Part shown: positions 23,261 to 34,912 of the stretch, piece by piece
Position numbering within the stretch: position 1 is the first letter of the stretch
How the letters are laid out: each line of letters opens with the position of its first letter
Assembly: GCF_945859685.1 (NCBI RefSeq)
Contig: NC_079147.1
Location: 282,511,679 to 282,575,678, forward strand
Length of the DNA stretch: 64,000 nucleotides
Origin: Eupeodes corollae
Lineage: Eukaryota > Arthropoda > Insecta > Diptera > Syrphidae
Direction of reading: 5' to 3'
Notes under the pieces: generated by a model
Told to the model about the DNA's origin: nothing
The model's database searches: none
Seen by the model: the letters and a program-made list of their open reading frames with translations, nothing else
Translations under genes and position numbers: made by a program

Positions 23261-26200
23261 AGGACACAAGCGTCCACAGGTTTTTCTCAAAACCAACCTC
23301 TGTCTATCAACTCCTACTCTCACCTCCCCGCGGTGAAAATCGGATGCCTAGTACCATAACTGGAGATTGGGTTCCAACCCCAGTGGAAAGTTGTTGGGGG
23401 CAGCAAACGAGAGAGGGGGGGAGAGGTGTTTCCACTAAGGCACCTCTCCTTATCCAGGCGGCAGCGGACGAATTCTCGAGATAGAATCAACGGTGGCGTC
23501 TACAGTTCCAGTAAGGTCGAACTACTTAGTGAACACCTTATAGGGCTTCTTCGACATATTCGGAGCCCAGGCCTATAAGGAGCGGTTCATCCGGCTCCCC
23601 TTCCTTGGAGTTATACTAAGGATCTGGCCCTCCAGGTTGGGGGTTGTGCCGTTGGGGTGACATCCTGGCCACGTAAAAAATACCTTTAGTTGCGAAGCAC
23701 CAACAAGCCTCGGATACGGACGGATTCACTGTTGACAACGCACGCAAACGAAATAAGGACAACGAACTTCGGATATGTACGTGGAATGTTAGGTCCCTTA
23801 ACAGACCACGTGCAGCCGAACAATTAGCGGTAGCCCTAAACTGCTGCAAGGCGGATAGTACAGCCATCCAAGTGTGCGATGGGATGGACAGGGCAAACGC
23901 AAACTAAACGACTGCGATGTATACTACGACGACTGCTACCGAGAACAAAGACAGCGTCTATTTGGATGTGGATTTGTTGTTGGAACTACACTCAGGCAAA
24001 AAGTCTTGAGTTTCAACAGTGTGAGTGAGCGCATCACGACAATCCGCATCAAGGCGAAATTCGCCAACATAAGCCTAATATGCGCACATACCCCAACAGA
24101 GGAGAAAGATGAAGACACCAAAGACATATTCTTCGAGCTCTTGGACAAGACATATGAGCAGTGCCCTGGCTATGACATTAAAATTGTCTTAAGAGCTAGG
24201 AAGAGAAGACGTCTTTCGTGGCATGATCGGGAGGTACAGCCTGCACGACACTACCTCCAACAACGGATTCAGGCTGGTCGATTTTGCTGCCGGGCGAGAC
24301 GTTCTGGTAGCTAGTACGCAGTTCACTAATCTTAATATCCATAAGGGGACATGGAAATCTCCTGATCAATCAACCGTCAACCAGATTGACCACATTGCGA
24401 TCGACGCACGACACTTCTCCAATATCCAGGATATCTGAACATTCCGAGAGGCCAACATTGACTCTGACCACTACCTCGTTGTAGCCAAGGTTCGGCTACG
24501 AATATCTCGATCCAAGCCAAAACAAGGAAGAACTGTGAGAAGATTCGACGTTAGACGGCTACAATCGCAAGAGACTGCCATTACCTTTTCCGATCGAGTC
24601 TCTAATAACCTCTAAAGGGGTCCTATGCTGCTCGCGAGCTATACGAGCAGAAGAGGAGAGAGGAACACCAGCTTTTAAGATGGAAAAAAAGAGAGCATGA
24701 GAAGCGCTCGATTGAGGAGATACAGGGATGTCACAACAGGAATGAGGTTCAGCCACGAACTGAAGCCTGTAAAGACGATCAGGGGAACATCGTAGTAGAA
24801 CCGCAGTCGATGCTGAGAATATTTAAAGATAACTCCTCCAAACTATATAATTGCGATGATGAACCGAATTCCGCTGTAAGGGAGATAGAACCACTCAACC
24901 TCGGCGACACAGATCAACAATTCCGCCTACCTGAACTTGACGAAGTGAAGATATCTAAACTGAAGTCAAACAAAGCTGCTACAGCTGACGGCATCGCTGC
25001 CGAACTATTCAAAGCAGCAGGCTATGACTTGGTACGGAGCATGCACTAACTCATCTGCAAAATATGGTCGGAAGAAAGGAGACCCTCCAAACTGCTCTAA
25101 CTACAGAGGCATCAGTCTCCTTAACATTGCGTATAAGATCCTCTCTGCCGTATTATGTGAACGTCTGAAGCCATTTGTCAACAACCTGATAGGTCCTTAT
25201 CAGTGTGGCTTTAGACCAGGAAAGTCCACTAGCAACCAAATATTCACACTACAGTAGATTTTGGAAAAAACCCAGGAACTTAAAATCAATACCCACCATC
25301 TCTTTGTCGATTTTTAAGCCGCGTATGACAGCATCTATAGGGAAGAGCTCTACCGAGCAATGTCTAGTTTTGGCATCCCTGTCAAACTTATCCGTTTGTG
25401 CAGAATGACGATGGAGAATGCACGCTGCTCTATCAAAGTCGGAAAAGATTTCACCGATGCATTTGATGTCAAAAAAGGTTTTAGACAACATCGTTCTGGA
25501 AAGAACTGTGCAAAACTCAACAGTCAACACTAGAGGCACAATCTTCCAAAGGTCCATCCAATTACTCGGATACACAGATGAAATTGACATAATTGGAAGA
25601 TCAAGAGTGATGTCAGTGGAGCGTTTTTGAGCATTGATTGGGACGGAAGCGAAGAAGATGGGTTTAGTGGTCAATGAGGGCAAGACCAAGTATATGCTGT
25701 CATCAAAAAAGGACACTGAACGAGGACGTCTTGGACAAAACGTCACCATGGACAGCTATAACTTTGAGGTAGTTAAGGACTTTGTCTACCTAGGCACCGC
25801 TATTAATGCAGACAAGGACACCAGTGCTGAGATCAAACGAAGAATAACTCTTGCAAATCGCTGCTTCTTTGGACTTAGAAGGCAATTGAGATGTAAAGTC
25901 CTCTCTCGAGCATGTAAAATCACCATTAATAAGACACTCATCATCCCGGTTCTCATTTATGGCGCTGAGGCCTGGACCCTGTCAAAGAAAGATGAGAGCG
26001 TTTTAGGATGCTTCGAGAGAAAAATTCTTCGGGTGGTTTTTGGTCCCGTACGCATAAATGGAGAATGGAGGAGAAGATATAACGACGAACTGTACTGGCT
26101 GTACAACGACACTGACCTAGTTAGCAGTTGGCTAGGTCATGTAGAGCGGATGGACATCAAGGCTCCAGCCCGAAAGGTCTTCGAATCCAATCCCGAGGGA

Positions 26201-26374
26201 CGGCGCAGTAGAGGAAGACCGCGATTTAGGTGCCCAGGTGGGAGAGGATCTCAACCAACTTGGGGTGCGAAACTGGTGACAGCTAGCTAGGGACCGAGCT
26301 GGCTGGAGACGCATGTTGGTTGCGGCCCAGGTCCGCCCCAGACTGTAGCGCCACCTTAAGTAAGTAAGTAAGTA
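23261..26374 (+). mobile_element. RTE-A LINE copy 1, 5' region to (TAAG)n tail, decayed
   Basis: Homologous throughout to copies 2 (51393-55180) and 3 (58757-61930). The 5' non-coding region (23261-23755) is followed by an endonuclease starting at NELRICTWNVRSLN (about 23760), then KIVL near 24180, and QIDHIAIDARHFS and SDHYLVV near 24385-24485. RT follows from SKLKSNKAA (24955), NYRGISLLNIAYKILSAVL (about 25099), CGFRPGKST (25204) to a degenerate catalytic box YTDEIDIIG (about 25570). The end is TGTAGCGCCACC plus TTAAGTAAGTAAGTAAGTA at 26356-26374. Relative to its sisters it has many small deletions, for example 16 bp near 24190, about 195 bp near 24620, 51 bp near 25070 and about 30 bp near 25490, so the frame is broken repeatedly. 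The RTE clade is inferred from endonuclease-RT architecture without RNase H and the short tandem-repeat tail. Confidence 0.88.
25634..26290 (+). pseudogene. RTE-A copy 1, RT C-terminal fragment (218 codons open)
   Basis: Longest open piece of this copy. It holds the region after the RT catalytic box: KMGLVVNEGKTKYMLSSKKD, DFVYLGTAINADKDTSAEIK, RITLANRCFFGLRRQL, LIIPVLIYGAEAWTLSKKDE and FERKILRVVFGPVRINGEW. The GRPRFRCPGGRG end replaces the sister reading GRPRLRWRTQVGEDL because of an indel near 26230. A deletion near 26125 removes the IKVQRLRW segment kept by copy 3. It is a thumb/C-terminal fragment, not a working protein. Confidence 0.85.
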
Positions 26375-29300
26375 TTTTACTCTTCAAATTAATTGTAAAA
26401 AAGACTCCAAGTTGTCTTTGTAACAGACTTAATTTTTGTGTTGTAAGCCGTTTCATTTTATTGTGCCCGTCCACCTTTACTTGTTTGACATCGCGCAGTC
26501 AATTATTCGTTCATGCTGTGGAATAACCTTCTCAGTCATATGAGGTCTTGAATCGAAAACAGAAAGTTTCAAGCAATTTGTTTTGAATATTTCTTGAACT
26601 TGAACTGAACATACTTTAAAATTTATCATTTTCAATTCAATGTTAATTGCGTCTTGATTTAGATAACTTTTAATTAACATGTCTTTAGCTTTTTTTTTTG
26701 GTGCATTCTGAAATTTTTAATTCTTAATTTTAGTCTATTTTAAATGTATAATTAATTTTAACAAATTTTTTGTTAATTTAGTACTAATACTATTCTTTTC
26801 CAATTTTCAAGAAATACACCTTATAAAAGTAAAATTGTAAGTTAAGTGAAAGAAATGTAGGAAAGTTTGCGATGAGATTTTTCATCGCTAGAAGAAGTGA
26901 TTAAAACTTTGTTATGAAGCAGAAAAATTAGTGGAGAAGACTTGACTTTGGTAGAATTCCAGAAAAAATGCTGAATCTCAGCAAAGAGAATTGAAGAAAC
27001 AGTCAGCATTAAGAAGTTAAGAACTATATTATACAATATTATAATTATTAAAATCCTTATCCGTAACATCTTTTAATGATCTAAATACATAAATTATATA
27101 AAAAACACAACGTGTTTAGTTTTTATCATTAACATAATTTTTATTAACTAATATGTAAGAAATGTTCAATGTTTTAAGCCACACCCGCTGAATATCGTCA
27201 AGATTTTGAAAATCATTAAACGAGGTCATCTTCTTCCTAGTCTTTTTCTCCCATGCCACTTAAGTTAAAATAATCTCTCATCGGTCTTTTGTTTCATGAT
27301 TATTTAATAATTGTTTGTGTTTTGCGTATTTGTTCCGCCATTGTTAGTCATAATGATTAAAATATACCTTAAAATACACACACGTTTGACTATTTTTCAT
27401 TACTTTGCTTTAAATAATTTTCTTATTCTGAGAATAAAATCTCAACACATAATAGAAAGGTAACTGTGGCGTATGAGTGATATTATTTTTGTCTTTCTTA
27501 GAAAACATCTTACAACCGCTTAAGCGAAAATCCTTTGTTAAACTTTATTCAACTAATACAACCTTCTCGTTAAGCACGATTTCATGTCTACCACTGTACC
27601 TACCTTTATAGATATTTTAAGCCCTTTTGTTTAGAAGATATTTCCTAAGGTGATACTCTCTGTATGTCGCTTCGGATCTACTCTAACTTCATCTTATATT
27701 TTCGCTAACAAAGTCACATGACAATTTGCATATTCATCGCTATAGGTACATTTTATTAATGCTAAGAACTTGTTAGTACCTAACCTAACCCTACCTTACC
27801 TTGATGGCTTCAAGGGCAACTCTATGCCACTACTCTATAGTCCCTAATTAGTTTATGTTTGTCTTTCCATTACTATTCTCGCAGTATTTGCGTTCGTTCA
27901 TTGTAGTCTACATATTTCTTGGTATAGTTCAATTTATGCCCTCACACATTGTTTTGCGTGAAATTATAAAGGATTCATCTACTTCTCATCATTTCTTGAC
28001 TAAATGATATGTTTTCCTCGACTTGAAACTGAAGAAAATGTTCGTTTTATTCGCGCAGTGAGGCAAACATTAACAGGTGAAAAAATTTCGCGTTGAACAC
28101 AACTTTTGCCTTAAAGGCTCCTGGTTTACGAGTAAATGTGTTATTGAAGCCTCATTCTCCCTTACAAAATTCAAACACACATCCTCAGCCCTTTGTCTAT
28201 ATGTATGTGTAATTATATTTAAATAACCCTCAGAAAAACGTCTTAATTTAGTAACGCGATGTTGTGTACCTGCATCCAAGTATAATACTGTTTTTCAAGG
28301 AATATTGTTGTCCTTCAATGCCAGAGGATAATTTCATTAATTTTCCCACGAAAATTCAGTTTTACATTAAACTATGTGCTATACAATAATTTTATCTTAC
28401 TCATACAAAGATAATCGTGAGTCCTTGTTTTTTTTTTTGTATGAAGGTAAAAGTTCAAAAAAGAAGCAAAGACGTTAATGTGCGTGAATTTAGTCAAATG
28501 TTTGGTGAATTCTTTTGGTAATTAGTGGAAATTAATTATCCTTGAGTGAGTGAGTATAAGTAAGTAATAAGTATTGTATAAATATGTATGAAACAACATA
28601 AATGATGTTCAAAGTTTTTGTTTCGTTGTATTCCTTTTTCTTTTTCTTTTGTGTAAGATGATGAAAAAGTTTCCTTTTTTTCTCCTATGTATGTGTGAAA
28701 ATGAAAACTTAATATATACATATACAAACATTGATATAATTATGTGTATAAACACGTATATAAGTGAACACATAATTTTACTACGAAAATAAATTTGATT
28801 ACATTAGCAAAGTTGCGGGCATAAATAAACGCTCAGTATTATATTGTTTATGGCTACATAATTATAGCAGTAAATATAGTGGGTGTTTTTTTCTTTTGAA
28901 AGCATTTAGCTATAAACATATAAGTATCTACGAGAGTATAATATTATGTGTAGCATGATGGTAATTTTATTAATTAACCACGAAAAATTGTATATGAGAT
29001 AAAAATAAAGGAATCAGGTGGTTGGTTTATTTTTTGTATTTTTGTTTTTGTTTTTATGTTTTTTTTTTTTTGTTTTTTGATTGCAACTAATTAAATGAGA
29101 ATGTTTATTTTGGTAGATAATTTCATTTTGATATAAGTTAAACGTATTTTTGAGAATAATTTGACTGTCAGTTTTATTTGGGAGTTTTTGAAGATGAATT
29201 AAATTACCTTTTTATTCATTAATTATGAAATTTATAACAAATGTGCTGGAAATTTCTTCTTTCAAACTTGGTTTTAAACAATCGCTTTGTTCTTGTTTTA

Positions 29301-29390
29301 AATTATTCATATTGCAAGAGTAATTTAGTATCGTATAAAACATTTTTGTAGACTCCTTCTGTTGAAATTTCAGTCGAGTACGTGGATTTT
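26375..29390. other. AT-rich unassigned DNA
   Basis: No recognisable gene or element in about 3 kb. Some GTAAGTAATAAGTA-like words occur near 28556-28575, but no LINE body precedes them. This is one of the longest stretches here without a transposon match, so it may be more unique sequence. Confidence 0.45.
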
Positions 29391-29394
29391 AATA

Positions 29395-29710
29395 GAATGG
29401 AAAAAGAACTATACCTTTCGGTGATGCTATTCTTGTTTTTAGAGGAAAATTGCGAAGCGAAATCAAACAGCGCTAGGACGCTGTTTATGATGACTTCCCT
29501 CCTTCGATTGTAAACTTCAAAAATTGGTATAGCTTGGTGGAACATCGGTTTTTGATGAGCCACGTCCTGGTACCCCAAAAATGGCTACTAGAGAAAAGCG
29601 AAACAAAAATCCACGATCTCGTATTCTCAAACCATCGATTGAAGGTACGCGAAATATCTGAGACAATAGGCATCTCAAATGACTGCGTGCATCATTACCC
29701 TATGTTTGCT
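29395..29710 (+). pseudogene. Mariner transposase N-terminal (helix-turn-helix) relic
   Basis: With frameshifts the plus strand reads an eroded first helix-turn-helix region (EENCEAKSNSA near 29443), YDDFPPSIVNFKNWY (about 29488), FFDEPRPGTPKMATREKR (about 29549-29602), and KIHDLVFSNHRLKVREISET followed by IGISNDCVHH (about 29607-29694). In mariner transposases these are the two DNA-binding helix-turn-helix units and their linker. The catalytic DDE part is absent; the reverse-strand LINE starts about 30 bp downstream. It is a truncated relic. Confidence 0.8.
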
Positions 29711-29846
29711 CACTCTGGACGGCAAGTGAAATCGTAAGCCAGGTTAGTTTAGGTTATGTTGTGTGGCTGTCCAAGATGGAAACGGACACACTTAGGCCAG
29801 TTTAATGGCCTGATTGTACATGAATCTTGAGGCTTTTTTCTTAACC

Positions 29847-31037
29847 TCAATGGAACCAGCTTGAGTCCCTTACGAAACGTGAGAGGCTGATTATACCGAT
29901 ATGATTCACATCGTTAAAGAAGAATTCTCCTAGGTAATGCTTGCGTTTTCGAGCTAGAGCAGGGCATGTGCGGAGAAGATGAAGAGCCGTTTCTTCCTCT
30001 TCCTCGTCCATACAGCTTCTGCAAATGTCATTTGAGAATACGCCTAGTCTCGTGGCGTGCTTTCCTATTAGACAGTGTCCGGTTATGACACCTATTATCG
30101 AGCTTATATGCAATCTGCTTAGAGAGAGCAAGCACCTTGAACGTTTTAAATCCAGTGTTGGCCAGATGTTTTTTGTGGCTTGACACGTGATGATGTTGTT
30201 CCATCTTGTGCCTGCCCTCCTCGCAGCGTCTTGCATTAGCAAAAGTTTACAAGTAGCGATTGGTATGCCAGTATTTGCCAAACGTGGAAGAATGGGCTGT
30301 ACTGTACCTGGCGAGTTCATCTGCCTTACAGTTACCTGGAATGTCTCTATGGCGCGTCACCCAGCAAAGGTTAATATTAAACTGTTGTGCCATTTCCATT
30401 AGAGATAATCGACAGTTATAGACTGTTATAGAGTTTGCAGAGACAAAGTTCAGAGATTTTAAAGCGGCCTGACTATCTGATAAAATACGGGTATCAGTTG
30501 TTGATATCACGTTTTCTTTGAGCCAAGACAAGACTTCCCTAATCGCCAAAAGTTCCGCCTGGAACATGCTACAATGATTGGGAAGGCGGAATGAGAGACT
30601 TAATTTCAGTCGTTCAGAGTACACACCACCACAAACCCCTTCTTTGGTTTTTAAGCCATCTGTGTAAAAATGGATTGACTCATCCTCCAAGAATGTCCTA
30701 TCCTCCCAAAAAGATCTGGTAGGTATAGAAATCTGGAAGTTTCTGTCGAATTGCAGTTGGGGGATGGTTGCTTTGGAAATGATTCTAAGTACCTTAGAAT
30801 TACGGAGTGGCCAATGTTGTTGTTAGTCCACTGTGATGAAGCTTTGAAGCGATTAGCAGAGCCTGCAGCTATTTGTTTGGTAAATATGTCAAGAGGTGTA
30901 AGGTAGAGCAAGGAGTCCAGTGCCGCAGACGGGGTCGTACGAAGCGATCCGCTTATACATAGGCAGGCTGAACGTTGGACTTTATTTAACTTATCTCTGT
31001 TTATACCTTTCTCTAAAGCAGTCCACCATACTGCCAC
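29847..31037 (-). pseudogene. LINE ORF2 fragment: thumb, RNase H and C-terminal zinc motif
   Basis: Three overlapping reverse frames continue the ORF after stops. 31037-30651 reads VWWTALEKGINRDKLNKVQR and AGSANRF. 30690-30247 is RNase H, with FYTDGLKTKEG (first Asp), MFQAELLAIREVLSWL (Glu), ILSDSQAALKSL (Asp) and WVTRHRDIPGNCKADELARY (His and final Asp region). 30320-29847 ends with GHCLIGKHATRLGV and CRSCMDEEEEETALHLLRTC, a Cys/His motif typical of LINE C-termini. All four acidic RNase H residues look present, but the frame is broken by shifts near 30690 and 30260. Confidence 0.88.
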
Positions 31038-31070
31038 ACCGTACGTTAAAATCGGTCTGATTACCGATGT

Positions 31071-32040
31071 TTATAGCCAATGCGTGATTCTGGGCTGTAA
31101 ACCCCATTTATTACCAATAGCTTTTTTGCAAGAAAAGAGATCTACAGTAGCTTTTTTGACTCTTTCCTGTACGTTGCGTTTCCAATTTAGTTTTTTGTCT
31201 AAGACAAGACCTAGGTATTTGGCCTCGTCTGAGAATTTTAATTGGATTCCTTTAATGTAAGGAGGGTTGACAAATGGAATTTTGTATCTCCTCGAAAATA
31301 AGACCAGATCGGTTTTGTGTGGGTTAACACCCAGTCCACACCGATCAGCCCAGAGTATTAGTCTGTCCAAGGCATTTTGTAAGAGTTCTTTTAGGATATT
31401 AAGATGCTTTCCTGAAACTGCTATAGCAACGTCGTCCGCATAGGCTATCACTCTGAAACCCTCCGCATCCAGACTAGTTAGGATTTCATTCACCACTAGG
31501 TTCCAGAGGAAAGGGGATAGAACACCACCTTGCGGTGTCCGTCTACTAACGAATCGTCTGATAGAAGAGTTGCCCAGTTTTGAGTTAATTATTCTGCTAG
31601 TAAGCATTAAATGAATTAACTCCCGAAGCGAACTCTCTACATTTAGAGATGTCAGTGCAGATGTGATTGCAGATGTGTCCACGTTGTTAAAGGCACCTTC
31701 GATGTCAAGGAAAGCAACCATAGGAATGATGATAGCCTTATAGGTCGTAGATCATTAGGATTGACTTGGGAGCATTTACCTGCTTTAATTATAAAAACAA
31801 CATTAACTTCTCTCCATGCCGAGGGAACATGGACCAGGTAAAGACAGATGGCAAAAATTGCCTCAAGGATTGGTGCAATTATATCAGAAGTCTTTTGCAG
31901 CTTTAAATGGTTTGAAGCTGTTGTAGCTTATCCTTTGTGATCAGACCTTGTGGATATGTTGTATTTGAACTTGAACGTATATAACTGTTTCAATTTTCGG
32001 TAAAAAAAATAGAAAGTTCAGCGATTCCTTACTTGCCGTC
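31071..32040 (-). pseudogene. LINE ORF2 fragment: reverse transcriptase
   Basis: The region near 31950-31735 gives eroded RT fingers (DIIAPILEAIFAIC, HVPSAWREVNVVFI, NDLRPIRLSSF). It joins abruptly to MVAFLDIEGAFNNVDTSAIT at 31721, so the segment normally between these motifs has been deleted. From 31721 to 31071 a 216-codon open frame holds FLDIEGAFNNV (first catalytic Asp), RTPQGGVLSPFLWNLVV and IAYADDVAIAV (catalytic YADD, about 31445-31430). Then follow CGLGVNPHKTDLVLFSRRYK and YLGLVLDKKLNWKRNVQERV. The catalytic residues are intact, but the upstream deletion and the stop at 31071 rule out activity. Confidence 0.88.
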
Positions 32041-32048
32041 TGCATTTT

Positions 32049-32580
32049 TCAAGCAGCTTGGCATAGCTGGACTAGTTGAAAGAATTTTAAATAACCTACA
32101 GGCTTCCGAATTTTCTTCTTTCGTGCCACAGAGGATCGCCAAGAAGATCGCTTAGATTTCCTTAGTGACTTCTTGTAAATTCTTAGGGATTCTTTGTAAG
32201 AGTCCCAGTGAGAGGCTAGTCTTGCAGCTTTGGCTCGTTTGATGAGTTTCCTGCGTTCCTTCCTGAGCGAGTCAAGCTCTGAGGCCCACCATTGTGGTTT
32301 CCTCTTTCCTCTTATGTGTATAAGTGGACAAGCAATTTCTAGCGATCTGTTCATAGCTGAGGTAAGGTTATTGACTTTGTTGTCAAGTTCATTAGCGTTA
32401 GAGGAAGGACTAGATAGTCCAGGTTCTAGTAAACTCTGTAATGAGTTCCTGTATGAAGCCCAGTCAGTTTTCCGAAAGTTTCAAAAAGTCAATGGACTCG
32501 GGTTATCATCCACATTCATATTGAACTGGATATATCTATGATCAGAGAACGAGTGTTCTTTGTATATTTTCCAGTCCAAG
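32049..32580 (-). pseudogene. LINE ORF2 fragment: endonuclease end and basic linker
   Basis: The reverse strand reads SFSDHRYIQF, the conserved SDH segment that ends an AP-endonuclease domain, then a frameshift and LNNVNNLTSAMNRSLEIACP-like sequence. A linker follows with KPQWWASELDSLRKERRKLI and many Lys/Arg residues (RIYKKSLRKSKRSSWRSS). This linker sits between endonuclease and RT in many LINEs. The upstream endonuclease residues are absent, so the copy is 5'-truncated. Confidence 0.75.
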
Positions 32581-32679
32581 ATCAGCAAAGCCAACTTCAA
32601 AGTAATTTTTGCCAACTTCAAAGCAATTTTTGACACTGTTTAAACGTAATTCGAAGGAGTTTATGCATCGTTTTGTGAC

Positions 32680-33120
32680 GGTCAACAAAACCTAGATTCA
32701 CTAGTACAGTCCAGAGACCAAGAAAACAATGGACGTGCTCCGAAGAAGGCAGCCATATCATATGGAAAGGTGATGGCCACTGTTTTTTGGGATTCACAAG
32801 GTGTGATCTACTTCGACTGCCTAGAGAAGAGCAAAAACTCTTTTACCATGAAAATGCACCGGCTCACACATCCGCCCTCAACACGGCCAAATTGTTTGAT
32901 TTGGACTACGAACTGTTGCCATATCCAACGTATTTTTCAGATTTTACCCCATGCTACTTTTTTTTATTTTCAGACTTGAAAAAGTCACTTGCTGGGCAGA
33001 AATCTGCTTCGAAAAAGAAAGTGATTGCCGCCATTCAGCCCTACTTTTTAAACCTTGAGAAAACCTATTTTTTATACAAGTTAAAGAAATTGGCTGGTTT
33101 AATTGTGTAGAGTAAAAAGG
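32680..33120 (+). pseudogene. Mariner (irritans/mauritiana-type) transposase relic
   Basis: Translation with frameshifts reads APKKAAISYGKVMATVFWDS near 32740-32800 (first catalytic Asp in FWDSQGVI). Next come FYHENAPAHTSALNTAKLF at about 32848-32905 (Asn at the position of the usual second Asp in HDNAPAHTS), YPTYFSDFTPCYFFLFSDLK (expected third Asp in CDYFLF changed to Tyr) and KSLAGQKSASKKKVIAAIQP. The order and spacing fit the DD34D mariner family. The N-terminal half is missing and the key residues are mutated, so it is dead. Confidence 0.88.
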
Positions 33121-33124
33121 CGGC

Positions 33125-34200
33125 TATAAATGTTGAAAAAGAAATGGACACATTTTTCAAAATTTTCTTTTTTCTTTTGTAGGCTAAGTTTTTATCTCAC
33201 GACCTCGTTAATTGTCTTTTTACTATCATATAATTTTACTATTTTCCTAAAATAGTAAAAAGTTCTGCGTTTATCAAAAGAAAACATAATATTTATTAAC
33301 TTCCCATAGGATGTTATTTATAAGGAAATTTTCCTGGATATTCTATTGTTTAGTTGTCATGTTTGGCAAAATGTTCCTAAATTGTTCTAGAAAAAAGTTT
33401 GCGCAATTAAATTCTATGATTTACTATGTGATCATATTTTCTAAGGTCATATCATTTCATGTAGTTAACGTTGCATTAAATGATATTTAAAAAAAAATGT
33501 GAATCTTCAAAAAAGAAAATGGTTTAAAAACAAAATCATTCAAAACGGAGAATGGGCACTTTTCTATAGGGGTTGGTCTCCGTTCCTACATTTTGACGCA
33601 CATTCACGTTTTTTATGTTGTTTGTTGTGGTAAGCTGTGTTTTAAGGAGTTATTCCTCCTTATAACTTACTTGGTGAAGACGCCGAAATCACAATACAGA
33701 AGCAATTTATGTTTAAAAGTTACAGTCAAAATACACTGGTTCGTCTTTTCTGGCCGTCTGTCAATGGTATCTTCGAGGTATAGGGCTCGACGACATGTCA
33801 CGTTGTTACGATCTTACTATTCTATTTTGAGTAGTAAAACAGCCAATTCAGAGTACTAGCAGATGTCAACGCTTCAAGCGAGTAACAAAGTCCAGTAGGA
33901 CTTTAGTAGCAGGGGTCAGCGAAAATAAAAAAAAGAGTACAGAAAAAACCTAAGCAGCGGCAAAACTCCGCGTTTTCACGAGCTCAACACGAACGGAGAC
34001 TGTTCGAACGGATGACGGGATGTGAGAGGATGGTTCGGCTTGTCTTTGGGGCGTACAAGAGCGTAACGTTTAAAAAAATATATAATTGATAAAACACAAA
34101 AATACTGAAATGATTGCTTCATTTATAAACCCTTTAAAATTATACCACACTTGAATCTATTGGACTGGGGACCAAAAAGCATATTGTCCTTTACTGGACT
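33125..34200. other. AT-rich unassigned DNA
   Basis: A TTAACTTCCCATAGGATGTT word at 33297 looks like DR1 end A but the following bases do not match the family. No gene recognised. Confidence 0.45.
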
Positions 34201-34204
34201 TTGA

Positions 34205-34712
34205 AAATATTTTGTCTCAATATTAAAAATAGATTTGGAAAATCATCACAACTTTCTTAGCCTGAAAACCCTAATGCAAATATTTTCTTCCAATTTTAAA
34301 ACTGAGATCGGATTTAATCAAAGGCCATCAATAAACAATAAGAAAAATATAATTCTATTGCAATTTATAAAATTTTATTCAACTTCGACTCAAATATCTT
34401 TTCAAAACTTTGAGCTATTGGGTTTAAAATACTTTTATCTATTAAAAAATATTGTTGTCAGCACTCAGTAAAATTTTGAGGAAAATCTAATTGACAGTTT
34501 TTTTTACAAAATATAAAAACCTAACAAAAAAACAACACTAAAACTTTGTAAAAATTTACTTACGACTCAAAAAGGTTTTTAAAAATTTAAAACATTGTCT
34601 TAAAACTCTTTTTATTTCACAGGAAATATTGTTTTTGATATTCAGTAGTTTTTTTTATGAAAATTCAACAGTCCCTTTGTTATAAAAAAAATAAAATCGA
34701 CAAGAAACAGTA
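34205..34712 (+). repeat. DR1 repeat interior (R6), running into an assembly gap
   Basis: Shows the DR1 interior words in forward order: TTCGACTCAAATATCTTTTC near 34384, ATTGTTGTCAGCACTCAGTA, AAAATTTTGAGGAAAATC, AATTGACAGTTTTTTTTAC, and AAATATTGTTTTTGATATTC near 34624. These match 39720-40100 and 50820-51190. The copy is cut by the N run. Confidence 0.6.
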
Positions 34713-34912
34713 NNNNNNNNNNNNNNNNNNNNNNNNNNNNNNNNNNNNNNNNNNNNNNNNNNNNNNNNNNNNNNNNNNNNNNNNNNNNNNNNNNNNNNNN
34801 NNNNNNNNNNNNNNNNNNNNNNNNNNNNNNNNNNNNNNNNNNNNNNNNNNNNNNNNNNNNNNNNNNNNNNNNNNNNNNNNNNNNNNNNNNNNNNNNNNNN
34901 NNNNNNNNNNNN
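34713..34912. other. Assembly gap, 200 N
   Basis: Exactly 200 undetermined bases. The gap follows a repetitive DR1 copy, which probably caused the break. Open frames spanning it are artefacts. Confidence 0.99.

Larger units (their letters stand above)
29741..32590 (-). mobile_element. LINE of I/LOA-like type with RNase H, 5'-truncated and decayed
   Basis: Reading the reverse strand: end of an endonuclease domain (HSFSDHRYIQFNMNVDDNPS near 32550), a basic linker, RT, RNase H and a C-terminal CxxC...H...C zinc-like motif, then a 3' region with a GGTTAGTTTAGGTTATG-like stretch near 29740-29756. Endonuclease plus RT plus RNase H in one ORF fits the I/LOA/R1 groups rather than RTE or CR1; the exact clade is an inference. 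Stops, frameshifts and an internal deletion inactivate it. The parts are listed separately. Confidence 0.85.

Noticed and set aside
23616..23867. Reverse-strand frame also found at 51782-52060 and 58814-59053, which could look like a conserved protein
   Set aside because: It is antisense to the RTE-A 5' region; the similarity reflects DNA homology of LINE copies, not protein conservation.
27775..27805. Telomere-like CCTAACCTAACCCTACC
   Set aside because: Only a few irregular units; insect telomeres and internal arrays would show many regular repeats.
33297..33340. A further DR1 copy starting TTAACTTCCCATAGGATGTT
   Set aside because: Only the first ~20 bases agree; the following sequence does not match the family.
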